DNA of 64,000 nucleotides, taken from the NCBI RefSeq assembly GCF_028554725.1, contig NC_071668.1, positions 21,492,501-21,556,500 on the forward strand, given 5' to 3'. A program made the translations under genes and the position numbers. The notes under the pieces are model-generated. The model worked only from the letters and a program-made list of their open reading frames with translations. It did not search any database and was not told the origin of the DNA. The stretch comes from Zeugodacus cucurbitae (lineage: Eukaryota; Arthropoda; Insecta; Diptera; Tephritidae). Of this stretch, positions 35,355 through 47,586 are shown one piece after another (the stretch's first letter is position 1; each line of letters begins with the position of its first letter).

Positions 35355-37112
35355 TTATTAGGTGGATTAATACCTCACAGGCCGCACTAGACAAAAAGTA
35401 ACCATCAGTCTTCCTCCTGAGGTTGAAATCGTCCGAAGATGCAAGCTAGTTGCCATCGGACTCGGACTCGGTCTGAGAAATCGTCTCTCCTAGGTATGAG
35501 TGCAGGAAAGTTACCACCAGGTGGTGGTTAGTAGGTTCCGACAACTAAGTAATCGTGAACGAATTTCCAAAGATGTCAAAATATCCAGAGACCTGTGGTC
35601 ATCTAAAATATAGCAGCCTTTAGTGCAGTTTACTACTAGTTCCTCTGTTGTACCTAGATATTCTTATTTATTCTATTTATTGATAAGGATAGTACAACAG
35701 TTATATGTTTCCTACAGGGAAACAGTTGGGGATATTGCCGCTTCACTTTCATTCAGATTATAGTGCTATTGAAGCCGACTAACTCAAGCCGCATGCGGGA
35801 ATGTTATTATGTTATTTGAGTGCGTATTGAACCGTTTAGTATGTGTGTGGGCTCGTCGGTATCCTGAAAAAAAACTGTGCCAGTGGTCTTTGGCGGGAGT
35901 ACACCCAGATTACTTCATGTAGAATATTGGTCTCAGTGCTCACAGTTACAATTGGAGGATGGAAAAGAGACATCGGCCATACCATACTCTTCTTTTGAGA
36001 AATCTTTTGTTTTTTCATAAATACTCTTTTTTAAGAGGAAACTTCGGCGACTACATCGAATTGTTACAGAAGGTTTAATCTATTTTCATACTGCGTCCAG
36101 AAGAGTGGGATCAGTCTCTTCATCGGACATACCCAGACACAACAGCTGCTGGAGCCGCGATTGCAAGAAAGAAGAAAGAAATCAAAATAGAGGAGTGGAA
36201 GTCGGAAGAGACGACGATATGGTTTTCGGTATCCTCGAGAAAGCAGCTCATCACTAACGTAGATCCATACAAAGTGCTGTAAAGTGATTCTAATAGCTTT
36301 CTGTCCTTTAGTAACTCATACCGAAAACCCCACGATCCCAAACATATTTTTTGCAGTGTACTTGCCAAACACATTTCCAGCAAATAGTATACGCAAATGC
36401 TCAGCCGCATTGTTTAGCTACTAGTAACCGTTAGATAGAGTTGGTTGTTGTCTCGCTTCTATTAACTGTTAAATAGCGGCGGTTGTTGTACTATCTTGTG
36501 ATCAGCGCATTGTTTGTGCTCGAATTCTAATTAAATCCAAATTACAAGTTTGCTAAAGCCAAGGCGCTTCATTGACGTTTACGAAAGGAATTCAACCAAA
36601 AGAGGCAAGAACAAGCATTCTCCAGGTAATTACAATGGGTTTCGCGCAAAGTCCTTGCGAGTGATTTAACTGTGAAGTTTCAATAATTTTGTATTCAGAC
36701 GAGGTAAATTTGAAATTCAATTACACTAAATAATTCCACGATTTTCATAAGTAGAGTGAATTTAGAGGCAATTCACTGACCCATGAATTATACTCAACCT
36801 GAAGTCTCATTTATTGTACGAAGTTTTCATATAGGAACCTAGTCCTTGTGATCAGCAAACCATTAATAGATTAGACTATTTTCGAAAAAAATTCCTCAAA
36901 TTATTCATTGCTCTTACTGACCCTGAACTGTAGATTTTGTACTCCTCGTGCGGTCATAGTTCAAATGTTCCGACATCTCTACATAATGGAAAACTTCGTT
37001 TACTAAGAATACTTTTGTAAAACTAGACAATCTTCATGAGTCTTTCCAAAAATCATCGACCCATCGATGTTCCAACTTCTTTAATCCGCCTTTAAAATAC
37101 CTTTTCCGTTGG
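35355..37112. other. Non-coding sequence
   Basis: No supported gene. The minus-strand 96-codon frame at 36120-36410 has no recognisable domain or context. Confidence 0.4.
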
Positions 37113-37115
37113 TTT

Positions 37116-37320
37116 ACTTAGTAGGCCTCCGCAGATCTCCTAGATCAAATCCAATTTCTGACTCCTTCGCGTTTGGAATCCAATTGGGATGAATGAGAAA
37201 GCAGCTCTGGTGGCATACTTAGTAGGCATCCGTTGATCTCCTTGCTCAATTCAAATATCTGTCCGTCGACCGACTTTTTCACGTTTGGAATCTAATGGGG
37301 TTGAATGAGACAGAAGCTCG
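37116..37320. repeat. Diverged ~101-bp tandem duplication
   Basis: ACTTAGTAGGC begins units at 37116 and 37217. Both contain GATCTCCT, CACGTTTGGAATC-like and GAATGAGA blocks. The units are moderately diverged, with small indels. Confidence 0.75.
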
Positions 37321-37324
37321 TAAT

Positions 37325-38708
37325 CTAGTTCGACCAAATTGGGCTTAACAACGACAGGACAGGTGCGTAATCATGTTGAAAGAACTTGACTTCTCCGGAC
37401 CAAACAGTTCTACTGTGAAGTGGTCTAACTGTTTTGCTTCTTGTCCTAGTTTTCTCAGGCCCATTATTTCGTACAGCTTACTCTTCCACTAGTCGTTTGA
37501 GATGTCTATTGCCTCAACGATCTCGAGCACCCTCAATTAGAGGTCTGTCAATATGAGATCATGGACTTTAGAATCATCCATATTAGGCTTTTGCAGCCCT
37601 TTGTAGCTTACGTCAGCATCCACTCGGTCAAAATAAAACTGCAAGTTCGATTCAGTTTCCACAATAGCCGCCTATGAGAACAGTATTGCGACAGATATTA
37701 AGCCGAATGCTTTCAAATAGAAAATTAAATTTATTTATAGATTTCTCATTCAATTCATTACATAGATCTACATCTACAGTTATCCTTGCGCCTTCAATGC
37801 CTTCTCACTCACGTATCGTACACTCCATATTAATAGAAAATTCATGTGCTGCTATCTGGTGTTTTCCGTAGCGCGGTGAGTAATTGCCGAAGGGTGTTAC
37901 AACAATCAACGCAATCTCCATTTCGTACGCAATTCGTGTAATCCATTGTGTGTTTGTATGTTTGTGTGTTTGTGTACTTGCGACATGCCACCGAGCGCCG
38001 TCACATGGCCCTGAGCCATATACTAATGTACTATTTCTGTCGCTGTGAAGGGCCCTCGAGTGCGCGAAATGTCCTTATTGCTGCAGCGCCACAACGTTAA
38101 TGAGAGCCACAGATTTCGCCACTTCAGCTGTTTTGATGCTGAAAAATAAATTCTCCTTCACTACTTTGGACTGCATTGTTTGCCGGGATTATTCGGCTGG
38201 TTGGCGGTGCGCATCATTACTTTGCCCGGCTTGATGAGACAGCCACTCAAGCATTTGAGCTTTTCACAGCGTTGCTCAGCGCTGCTTGGCGCGCGGTGCT
38301 GCACTATGCCGAGCATTTTGTGCCACTTGACAGCGATTTCGACAATGAGAATGACGACAATTACCAACTTTGCATGTCCATTGCACTACATTACCAAGTG
38401 CTGTGCTGTGGCATACGGATTTTTTGCTTTCCGTAATTGCAATGCGAGTCTGAAGTGCAGGCGGCCGAAAATTCGCAGTGCAAACTTGCAAGAGCAAATG
38501 ATTGGTTTTTGGGTACAAGATTTTTGTGTTAATGGAAGGAGTAAAGCTGGAAGTATAATATTAAACAACTGCGCTATATACATAGTTCCAATTCATGGTC
38601 CAACATAATGATTTTTGGTTTGTCTTTCGCTTATCGAATTTAAGATTTTAGTGAGATCTCTATTTCAGGTTGACTACAATAAAATTATTTTTATTCAATC
38701 GAGAACTT
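37325..38708. other. Non-coding sequence with one less AT-rich patch
   Basis: The part 38170-38440 has overlapping open frames on both strands, discussed as a finding. No domain is recognised and no gene is called. Confidence 0.35.
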
Positions 38709-38711
38709 ATA

Positions 38712-38886
38712 CAGAGAAACCGCCCCTAATGGACCCCTCTATTAGACAGACACCTCCCTTAAGCGGACATTTTTTCATCCACCAAATTAAATTTTCATAA
38801 CAAATGCCCCTCTTTTAGGCGGACACTTCGCTTGGGCGGATAAAAATCGCTCGATGGTGAGTGTGCGTCCAAGAGAAGTTTCACTG
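38712..38886 (+). mobile_element. pogo/Tigger-like MITE, copy 2
   Basis: A 175-bp non-coding element starts CAGAGAAACCGCCCC and ends GAAGTTTCACTG, with TA on both sides (38710-38711, 38887-38888). The ends are imperfect inverted copies (CAGAGAAAC versus CAGTGAAAC). The interior GCGGACA, AGGCGGACACT and ATCGCTCGATGGTGAGTGTG blocks match the inverse of 21041-21190. Confidence 0.7.
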
Positions 38887-39117
38887 TATATTATTCTCCG
38901 AACTTGGTTTTCCCTCTGTTGAGGAACGCAGACAAAGAGTTCGGCAGTGAACTAGTTGAGAAAGATATATGTTGGTATGAAAAGCAGCAAGGGTCGAGGT
39001 CCAACCTAGGAAAAAAACTGATGCTCGTTGTTTGGTTCCTTAAGTCATTATCACTTAAGACGATCTAAAATACGATTTTCTTTAGAGGTACTTTTAGTAA
39101 CCGAATCATATTAAAAA

Positions 39118-39910
39118 GTGAGCCAATATGAACCGCAGTGCACTATCTATTCTAAAAGTGCGATGCTACTGAGATATGCGGATGACATTGACATCATAAG
39201 TTCTTATCAACAGAGACGTCAGCGCAGCTTTTTCCAACATAGAAAGAGAAAGAAGAGAAGAAGAGAACAGGTTGGTATTGTGGTGAACGAGGGAAAGACA
39301 AAATACCTGGACACGCACAAGGATTCTTCGCATCTTTGGAACTACGTCATTGTGGGCTTGAAGTTATGGACTTTGTTTACCAGCAAAAAATACAGCAACA
39401 ATCTAAGCCTGGAGATCGAGCGTAGGATAACTCTTGCTAACAGTAGCTTTCGAAATCCGTTGGAAATTGGGAAGCAGATTTCGATGAACAAAAATATAAA
39501 GTCTCTTATCATTCCCATCTTATTATACGACGCAGTAGCATGGACGATGGCAATCGGAGATGAGAAGGTACTTGGAGCATTAGAGAGAACTGGTCTTCGC
39601 AAAAGCTTTGGAGTCGATCGCGTGAGTTGGGAGCACCGAAGAAGATGGTATTGTATGAGATCTACGACAAAATGGATAGAGTTAAGCTCATAAAATCCAA
39701 CGACTGCGCTGGTTAGGCCATGTCGTGCATATGAAAGACGATGCTTCAGTGAAAAGATCCTTCCATACGAGACCCATGAGTGGACAACGGAAGCCCATAC
39801 TACCAAATGAAGGACCAAGTGCATAGGGACCTGACTGCACTTGGGATGTGCAATTGACGAGACTTCGGAAAGAAGAGAGGCAATTGGCGCAGTTTTTTGT
39901 TCACGACCCT
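39118..39910 (+). pseudogene. RTE-like LINE relic retaining the YADD motif
   Basis: The only long LINE relic of this family on the plus strand. The frame 39118-39693 opens in LLRYADDIDIISS (reverse transcriptase motif C, two catalytic Asp, about 39172-39210), then VVNEGKTKYL, LSLEIERRITLANSSFR, KSLIIPILLYDAVAWTM, KVLGALERTGLRKSFG and EHRRRWYC. After a frameshift, LRWLGHVVHMKDD and the tail continue to about 39910. A short purine-rich insertion (about 39220-39270) replaces the usual helix after YADD. The fingers and motif A are absent. Decayed. Confidence 0.85.
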
Positions 39911-39914
39911 GGTT

Positions 39915-42835
39915 CCCAAATTAGGTAATCGATTGGTTACTAAGGTCATGTTATTGGACTTCCCTCTGGCTAGTTGATAGCTAACATTCGGTGGTCCACA
40001 AACGACGAATCCGTAGAATTATTTTTTCCGGTCTGTTCAAACATTTAATATCATAAAGACAAAATCTTGACGATTCCATTCAGTGTTCAATATCTTAAAT
40101 AGGGTCTCTCAAGGATTTCTGCGGGAGCTACGTCTATATTGTGTCTGTAAGTTTAGATTTGAACTCAGGATAGTCAGGTTGGTGGTCATGTTATCAACCC
40201 TTTCAGGTACAGAGGCTTCTTCCTTCGTGTGTGAGAGAAACACAGAGAGGAAATGAAATATTAATCTATTATCTGGGTACAACTCGAGCTCGAGCTGTTG
40301 TTCTTTTTTGGGCAGTGAAACAACAATGAGGGAACATTCCCAGCAATAAAAAAAATATTTTATGAACTCAGTACATTTTTTAAATATAACTCACACCAAC
40401 ACAAACACATAGGTATTTGTAAGAATTATTTGTACTTCGTAAATAGGGCATTGCTAACTTTAGCAACGATCCGACAAATGCAGGTACAGTTCTGTGAAAA
40501 AAAGGAGAAAACAAAAATATTCCATTTTAATTTAACAGATAATCTCAAATGCCAACAAAACGCAGTCACAGCACAAAGTGACATACAACAGTGAGATGTC
40601 AGCAGCAATTGCATGGCATAGCATAGCACGGCATAGCAAAGCAATGGCGCTGTGTGTGTGTGTGGGTTGATGATTATTTTGCCAGCGTGAAATCTCAAAA
40701 AGCTGAATTATTTTTACGCTGAGTGCTGACGCGTGTTCAAGTGCCGCATAAAACTGCTGCACAAAGCAGCAACCCAACCGATGTTGACAACGACAACGAA
40801 TTGCGATTACAGCAGCAAGCGAAGCGTTTGGCAAAATCGCCGCAAGGTGCAACAGTTCCAAATTTATTACAATGCAACAGCGGCGGTTTGGTATGTGCCT
40901 GCCACGAGGCAAATGGTGAAATGTAACGCTGCGCAACCAGATAAAATGTGGACCGGCTGCGGGCGCAGCGCCGCAGTGTGGGTCACCGTTAATGCTGGGT
41001 AATGGAGAAGACAGTGTTTACAAACGGTTGATATTTTTGCCACTGAGAAAATATTGATGATTGAAAAATTGAAGAAATTTTGTGTAAAAAGAGATGCTGT
41101 GAAGATGATAACCCTAAAATGGGGTTTAAATTTGCTCGAAGTAAACCTCTAAGTTTTATATGGTATTTATGTATATGACTGGAAGATTGAAGAGACAAGT
41201 TCAGTTCAATACGATCCGAGAATTTTGATTAAAATTTTGAGTACTCGAATCCGTAACTACCAATCGGTGGGTCTTAGGTTGAAACCTCAGATAACTAAAA
41301 TTTAGTAGAAAGTTATGTTCCTACAACCGTCTCATACATTTGAAAAAGAAGGATTTTTATACAATTCAAAAGCAGTTTGAAAATTACTTAAAACTAGTAG
41401 AATCCCCATATTGTCGGGCGGTAGGTCCAAACCGGGAAAAAAAAAGAAAACTACACGCAAATAAAAATTGCATAATCCTATACATTTCTTGTTCTATACT
41501 CTATAATAATATGCCTTTAAGCTTGAGTAGGCGTGGCTTTCAAGATCACAGTACCAAAAATAAATTATAAAAAAAAAAATTTTTAATATAAAAAAAAATA
41601 TTTTTTTAAAATATTATAATATATTTTTTTAAAATATTAAAATATAAATTTTTTTAAAATATTTTTTTTTTCTTAAATTCTCACCCACTATACATGAAAT
41701 GGCGTCGCGCGCTGCAATTGTTGACACAACAAATGAGTGAAAAATAAATCTGGCAACCACGTCATCACCAACAATAGCAATCTAGAGCATTAGCAAGTCA
41801 AGAAATGGAATAAGTAGAGTACATGATGAACACAACTTGACGACAAGAGATAACCGAACAATGCCAGAAATGCACCAACACGCAATGTGATAGTGGTGGT
41901 TGATGAAGTACGCTTTGGAGAGTGTGTGTGCGAGCACATTTTCGGTGCTCAACCACAATTGACGGTTTGCGGCTGCTGAAATCTCACATGGAACAAAAGT
42001 TTTTTTTAAGTTTGAAGTTCATATTTGGAGAGAATATTCGCTTCGCACATATTTTTATAGAAAGAGAGCGTGAGTTAAGTTTGGTTTAATATATTTAGTC
42101 CTTATTATTTTTGGCATACTCCAACGCAGGGAAGATGAACACTTTCACTTTATGTTGTGATTATTTAGTTGGAAAATTTCACTGTACTTGTTAAAAAAAA
42201 TATCGAGAATCCATTCAATAACTAATTTAGTACAAAACAATTATGATTCAATTCGTTAAAAAGCAATTAATGCGAAAAACTTTCTTTCAGTCTTACATCT
42301 TCCATACCGACATGCAATTCTACACTACAAAGAATTTAAGTTTCTTGATCTATTCTTTCATATTCGAAATTGACTAAGTGGAATACAGAATAAAAATAAG
42401 TGAAATTCGTTAATTGATGTAACTATTAATGGAAACTTATGATTAACTGAAATTTATGGATTTATCTATTAATTTCTGACATTTATATTTACCAATAACT
42501 TAAACTAGGTGGCGCTGTGCTTTGCTTTTTATCGAAAAATATTACTTTTTTAAAGAATAAGAGACCTATTTTTATTGATTATTTCAATATAAATAATTAA
42601 ACTAAAATATACTGAATAAATCAGCCCTTGTGATGTCAATTCCGGCGAGCCCCGGATAAAATGGTACATAGGCGTTGACAGCATAACTCCTAGCAGGATC
42701 ACAGGAGGTGAAAATAAAAAACACGTGTCTAGTTAAGACTTTTGTAGAATACTCTTTTTGATAGTGGTACTGGAAAAAAATAAAAAAATATTCTTCGTCC
42801 AAACCCTTAAATATTGAATGTTTTTCCGAAAACCG
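39915..42835. other. Non-coding sequence including an A/T-only tract
   Basis: No supported gene. The 40.72-41.0 kb patch has a higher-GC open frame, noted as a finding. An almost pure A/T tract lies at 41568-41676. Confidence 0.4.
41568..41676. repeat. A/T low-complexity tract
   Basis: Runs of A8-10, T5-9 and ATATT with virtually no G or C over about 110 bp. Confidence 0.9.
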
Positions 42836-42839
42836 AATG

Positions 42840-43470
42840 AAATTCCATCAAGTTCGGTTGAGTAATTTTCGGGAAATCCTGCGAAAAACGCATTGAATGT
42901 TTTGAATTACCCCCAGTTATCCTGAAAAATGGACGCGCCACCGTCCAGTCATTGGTACCATATCGCAAGAATTATTCGACCAATTCCAACGCAATTAGCT
43001 TCATAACAAGTGAAGATATCGGAGCAAAACTGCACTACTGCATTTATTGTATCGCCCGTCTAAAACTCGAACTATAACATGATAACCTTATTGCTTGTTG
43101 CTAATTTTTTACCGAAAATATAATTACAACATTCAGATATTCCAAAGACATTTGGAGGAGATATTGTCCTTATAATAATGTGTCTCTGTGCCAAAAGCGG
43201 TCAATACTTCCACTAGCCTCCATTTACCTGATATATCGCTTTCCATTCTTCCGGTCGACATTATAGCGAAATTAAGGGAATTTATAATCTTGGATATATT
43301 ATAGCTTGATTCCACAGTCCTCATATACATGATGTATTCGTTATTCTAGTGGACTTTCTGCCGAATATAAGGGACGAATTGTCATCGTAATAATATTAAA
43401 TAAATAATTTATAAGAATGTAAATTTTTTATACCCGGACTTAGCCCTTCCTTACTTTCTTACTTGTTATA
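42840..43470 (-). repeat. Dispersed repeat fragment (copy 3)
   Basis: The right end, GACTTAGCCCTTCCTTACTT at about 43438-43457, matches the inverse start of copy 1. GGACTTTCTGCCGAATATAAGGG (about 43351) parallels the same position in copy 2 (GGACTTTATGCCGAATT, about 62470). The left side is weaker, and the GGGCGTGG core blocks are missing. Orientation is as in copy 2. Confidence 0.6.
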
Positions 43471-43474
43471 AGAG

Positions 43475-45225
43475 GTTATATGATATGTTTCATTGCAAAA
43501 AACAGCATTTTTAGTTTCATTGTGTAATTTACACTTTTATTGTCCGAGAAAGTTATAGGGAGATTATAAATGCATATGAGGCAATGCAGCGCTTTAAGCA
43601 TTTGGGGCCTCGGTATGAAGAACTGGAAGTGGTATTGGTAATGAGGCCAAATAACCTTTCAAAATTCGCGTTAAGCGCTGGTATTCTAAAGGATAACTAT
43701 CCAACATTGACCATGTGACGGAACTCCATCTGGTATCGCTAAGGACAAAAACTGGCCTATGGTGGTGCTTTGCGGCCTGCCAGCCTAACCTAATCTAAGC
43801 TAAATGCATATGAAACTTTGTATATTAATATTAAGATTTCACCAAGACAATATGTGATGAGGCGATACCTCCATATCTAGTCGTATCTTCTCTATTTATC
43901 GAAACCCTTACGCGATGTTGAACCTTTGAGTGATTTACTGAACTTCTGTATAAAAAAAATTACGCGTATTCCTTTATACATTTTTGTTTAAACAGTTGTA
44001 ACCGTGCACCATTGATATATCACCTCATTACTTATAAATACATAGTATATTCGTAGCATCTCCGCTATACTTTTAAGCAACGTTATTTAAGCTTAGCTTT
44101 ATTTATTTGCTACTTTTCTTTTATCGTTGCGCTTTGTCAACATTTTCTTTAATTAAATTTCAACAACATATCAGCCCATCAGCGATGCACCCCAGCGTTT
44201 CCGCATTTATTACATTGAGCCCCCAACTCACATCTCGTCTCCCACTCTCACACTCCTATCTGCCTCTCGAATAACAACAAATTTCATTCGACTTTTATCA
44301 CTTTTTCAGGTGTAATCAACAGCAGTTCTTTGATGACATTTGTGTCAACCGAAAAATGGAAATGCTTACGCTTACGCACTCACTCGCTAATGTGCACGAG
44401 TACGTGCTGAAAAGCGTGCTCATTTACATGGCAGGCGCGGTGGTTGGGAGTGGGTGGTGAAAAATCTCACACCCGGCGCAATGTACCAATGTAATTTGAA
44501 ACTTATTATAAGCATAAAAGCAGGAGTATGCTTGAGGCACAAATCATCAATAGGAAATTTACTTGGGATTTGGTTTGAGGTTGGAGAATATATACTTTTA
44601 TATACGTATATGAATATATATATGTGTGTAGAACAATGATGATTTCTAGCGATCTAAAAAAAAATTATAATTTGCAGTTACTAAGCATTTTTTCTTTGAT
44701 ATAGTTACTATTTTCTTATTTTCGGCGATATCAATACCGTTATATTTGAAATATAGGGATCATTTTACGCCATTTTTTAATTTTTTTTTTTATCACAATA
44801 AACATATTTGTACCAATATAAGACTGGTAGCCTATTTTAAACCTCGGATCGTATTGCCGCCTTCAATAAAAGCTTTTCATAAAATCTATTTTCGTCTTTT
44901 TTATGTCATTAGTCCTAACAGTTTTCTCGAACAAGTGCAACTCTATCATACTTAAGGTTCGTAGATAACACATGAATATGAAATTCAGAATACCTACCAT
45001 TGGACATCTTTAAAAACGAAATGGACTGATTGACCGATATAAATTCTATAAACGTGGTCGTTTCAGATCTTTATTTTTCGAAATCTTATGAATTTGTAAA
45101 TTAGACAGAGATATTAAGTCGATAAAAAGGAGACCATTCCCTCTGAGGGGACTTAAGTCTAAAGTTATACCATAATTTGTTCTCTGAATGTACCCCCAAA
45201 CCTGTTTGGGATATCAATGACATGC
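43475..45225. other. AT-rich non-coding sequence
   Basis: No supported gene. Frames at 44454-44955 are AT-driven and have no domain. Confidence 0.45.
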
Positions 45226-45227
45226 CA

Positions 45228-45935
45228 TTATGTATGGAACTCGAATTCTTTTTCAAGACCACCACGGGCATGCTTATAGAAGTCCATATGGTGAACCCAA
45301 TTTTCGACGGTTTTCAAGCATAAATTGACCGATACTGCGGCAATTTCACGTTCGATATTCGTATGAAGTTCATCAATTGTCGCTGGATTTTTGGAATAGC
45401 CCATGTACTTGACGTAGCCCCACAGGAAATATTCTAACGGCATCAAATTGCACGACAGTGGTTCAATTGACTGGACCATTTCATAGGATAACACGATCAC
45501 CAAACTTGGCTTTCAATAAATCGACTGTGACATTCGCTTTGTTGCTTGTGGAGCCGTCCTGTTGGAATCACATATTGACCAAGTCCATATCATCCAATTC
45601 AGGCCCAAAAGATTCGGTTATCATTTAGCGGTAGCGATTCTCATTCGCAGTAACGTGCCGGTCTTGATTATCACGGAAGAAGTACGGCCCAATGACGCCG
45701 CCGGCCCATAAACCGCACCAAATTTTTTCGGAATGCAATGGTGACTCTTGGAGTTCGTGTGAATTGCTGCCTGACAAATAACGCGTATTTTGCATATTGA
45801 TGAAGCTATTCAGCTAGAAATGAGCTTTAAAGTTGAGGCCACTTACTCTGAATTTCGGTAGTAAATTTTAATAATTTCGACTCGTTTGTGATCGTATATT
45901 TTTCCATGATGAAATGGCAAATGTTACTGAAGAGA
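45228..45935 (-). pseudogene. DD41D-like transposase relic
   Basis: The minus-strand pieces parallel the 217-codon protein of the good copies. A start region carries CHFIMEKYTITNES (about 45925-45870), then KAHF*LNSFINMQNTRY (stop where the Trp should be), LHSEKIWCGLWAGGVIGPYFF, then FQQDGSTSN with the second catalytic Asp kept but its Trp turned into a stop. SCNLMPLEYFLWGYVK follows, where the third catalytic Asp has become Glu, and the C-terminus VENWVHHMDFYKHARGG closes it. The helix-turn-helix half is also missing. An older, dead member, clearly more diverged than the 15.8 and 47.6 kb copies. Confidence 0.8.
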
Positions 45936-46236
45936 AATGTCCAAAGAGGCGAAAACAATATGACGCTAAATGTTTTTGTAATTGAGCAATTGTAGCTGAA
46001 TAATCTATATAGACTTTTGACGTTATAGCCTTTTCGCACAGGACTTAATTGACCAATTAACCGTGTAAAAGACAGTTCTTATATTACTATGTAATTTTTT
46101 TTATCCATTGGGGGTTTATTGGTATCACAAAGGACATTCCAAATGAGATCTTGCTGCATATGGAGAGATTTGCATACTAACCTAACCTAACATAACGTTA
46201 ATTTTTAATTGAATACACATCGAGCCATCTTTAGTA

Positions 46237-46955
46237 CGAGGGCTGCTATATATATTTCTGGCCTAATAATGAAAATAGGAACATTTATCAACGAAAATGG
46301 TTTTATTGTTTTTCAAAATATTCTCCTTCAAGATTTATACACTTTTGCATGCACTCAAACCAATTTTCGAAGCACTTTTTTTGAGCCTTTTTTTGAGCGA
46401 TTGTCAAATTGTGCGGGATCCAACGAGAGCAAACCTTTTTTACGGCCAGGTGTTGACGCAATATCGAATGTATGCTGGTGGGAGAAATGCATAGGCATGC
46501 TTCTATCTGAAGGTATGTTACATGACGGTCTTGCATTATCAGTTCACGTACGGCATCGATGTTTTCTGGCACAACGGCTGTTTGAACGACCTTCACGGAA
46601 ATCGTCTTTGAGCGAGCGTCGGCCACGATTGAATTCGTTGTACCAGTTTTTCACAGTGCTATAGGATGGTGCTTCATAGCCATACAAAGATTTTAGTTTA
46701 TCGAAGCACTCTTGTCGCGATAATCCATGTTGAAAGTTGTGAAAAATGATCGCACGAAAATGTTCACGAGTTAATTCCATTTTTTGGCCGAGATGAATTT
46801 TTTAATTCCCTGTAAATAAAACAATTCACGATTAAATGACAAAACGTTCTGAGTGATGTTATGCTAAAAAATGTCAAACTTTCCAATGGAAATGTCAGAT
46901 TGCACCTGGCAACACTTAGTGTTGCCTAGGTCAGAAATATATATAGCAGCCCTCG
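46237..46955 (-). mobile_element. Mariner element with 28-bp TIRs, catalytic core deleted
   Basis: The ends CGAGGGCTGCTATATATATT... and ...AATATATATAGCAGCCCTCG are inverted copies over about 28 bp with one mismatch, and TA flanks each end (46235-46236, 46956-46957). The minus strand starts at ATG 46780 and encodes the DNA-binding half: MELTREHFRAIIFHNFQHGL, LSRQECFDKLKSLYG, STVKNWYNEFNRGRRSLKDD. After a one-base frameshift near 46569-46592 it continues VVPENIDAVRELIMQDRHVT, ISPTSIHSILRQHLAVKKV and PHNLTIAQKKA, joined straight to the last residues KKCFENWFECMQKCINLEGE. All three catalytic Asp are removed by the internal deletion. Non-autonomous, but with good ends. Confidence 0.92.
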
Positions 46956-46959
46956 TAGG

Positions 46960-47584
46960 TACATTTAAAATTATCCAGCATCAAATTAGGAAGAAACTTG
47001 GAATATTTTCTAGATGACTGCCTTTTGTAATTACAACAATCTTTGAATTATAAGTTTTCAAATAATTAATGTCGTGGTCTATGTCAAGTGTAGAAACTCC
47101 CGAAATCTTTAAAACACGCATTTCACACTTTTTGAAATGAAATATTCGTCTCTCTAACAATTTTGAGGTTATATACGTCGTTTTTGGTTTGGAGATTTCA
47201 GCAGAAATTGCTGCACAGACTTAATTTCTCCAAAAAAGTTGAATGATAGTTGGATCAACTGTTGAATTAACTGTACAAAGTGGATTAGATAACATTATAT
47301 CTAAATATACTTTGGTGTATTTTTCATTATAACTGAAGGCTGTGCTACATAGTTTAGAAGCAACAATATCGCTTGACAAGCTTATGCGTATAATTTACGC
47401 ATTTTTCAAAGTTTCTTTTAAATTAAGTAAAAAGCTAATACAAAATAATGCCACATTTTAGAACAAAACAAAAAAAAGAAGAAACTGATTGAAAAAGTTC
47501 ACTAATCCCGCATTAAGGAGGTTGCTCAATACGCCACCAAGCGCTTGTAGAGGTATTTCTTTTTATATAAATAAGTGTATATAG
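46960..47584. other. Non-coding spacer between two mariner-type insertions
   Basis: Nothing recognised. Confidence 0.45.
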
Positions 47585-47586
47585 TA

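Noticed and set aside
36120..36410. Minus-strand 96-codon frame with hydrophobic stretch
   Set aside because: No recognisable family, no promoter or splice context; kept out of the gene list.
39342..39824. Minus-strand 160-codon frame
   Set aside because: Antisense shadow of the plus-strand LINE relic that carries YADD.
40532..40936. Minus-strand 134-codon frame
   Set aside because: No domain, no ATG at its 5' boundary, overlaps open frames on the other strand; composition effect of a GC-richer patch.
46175..46200. CTAACCTAACCTAAC-like run resembling insect TTAGG telomere repeats
   Set aside because: Only two to three imperfect units, and higher flies lack TTAGG telomeres; chance simple repeat.
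46209..46664. Plus-strand 151-codon frame
   Set aside because: Antisense of the deleted mariner and it crosses the element's left end.
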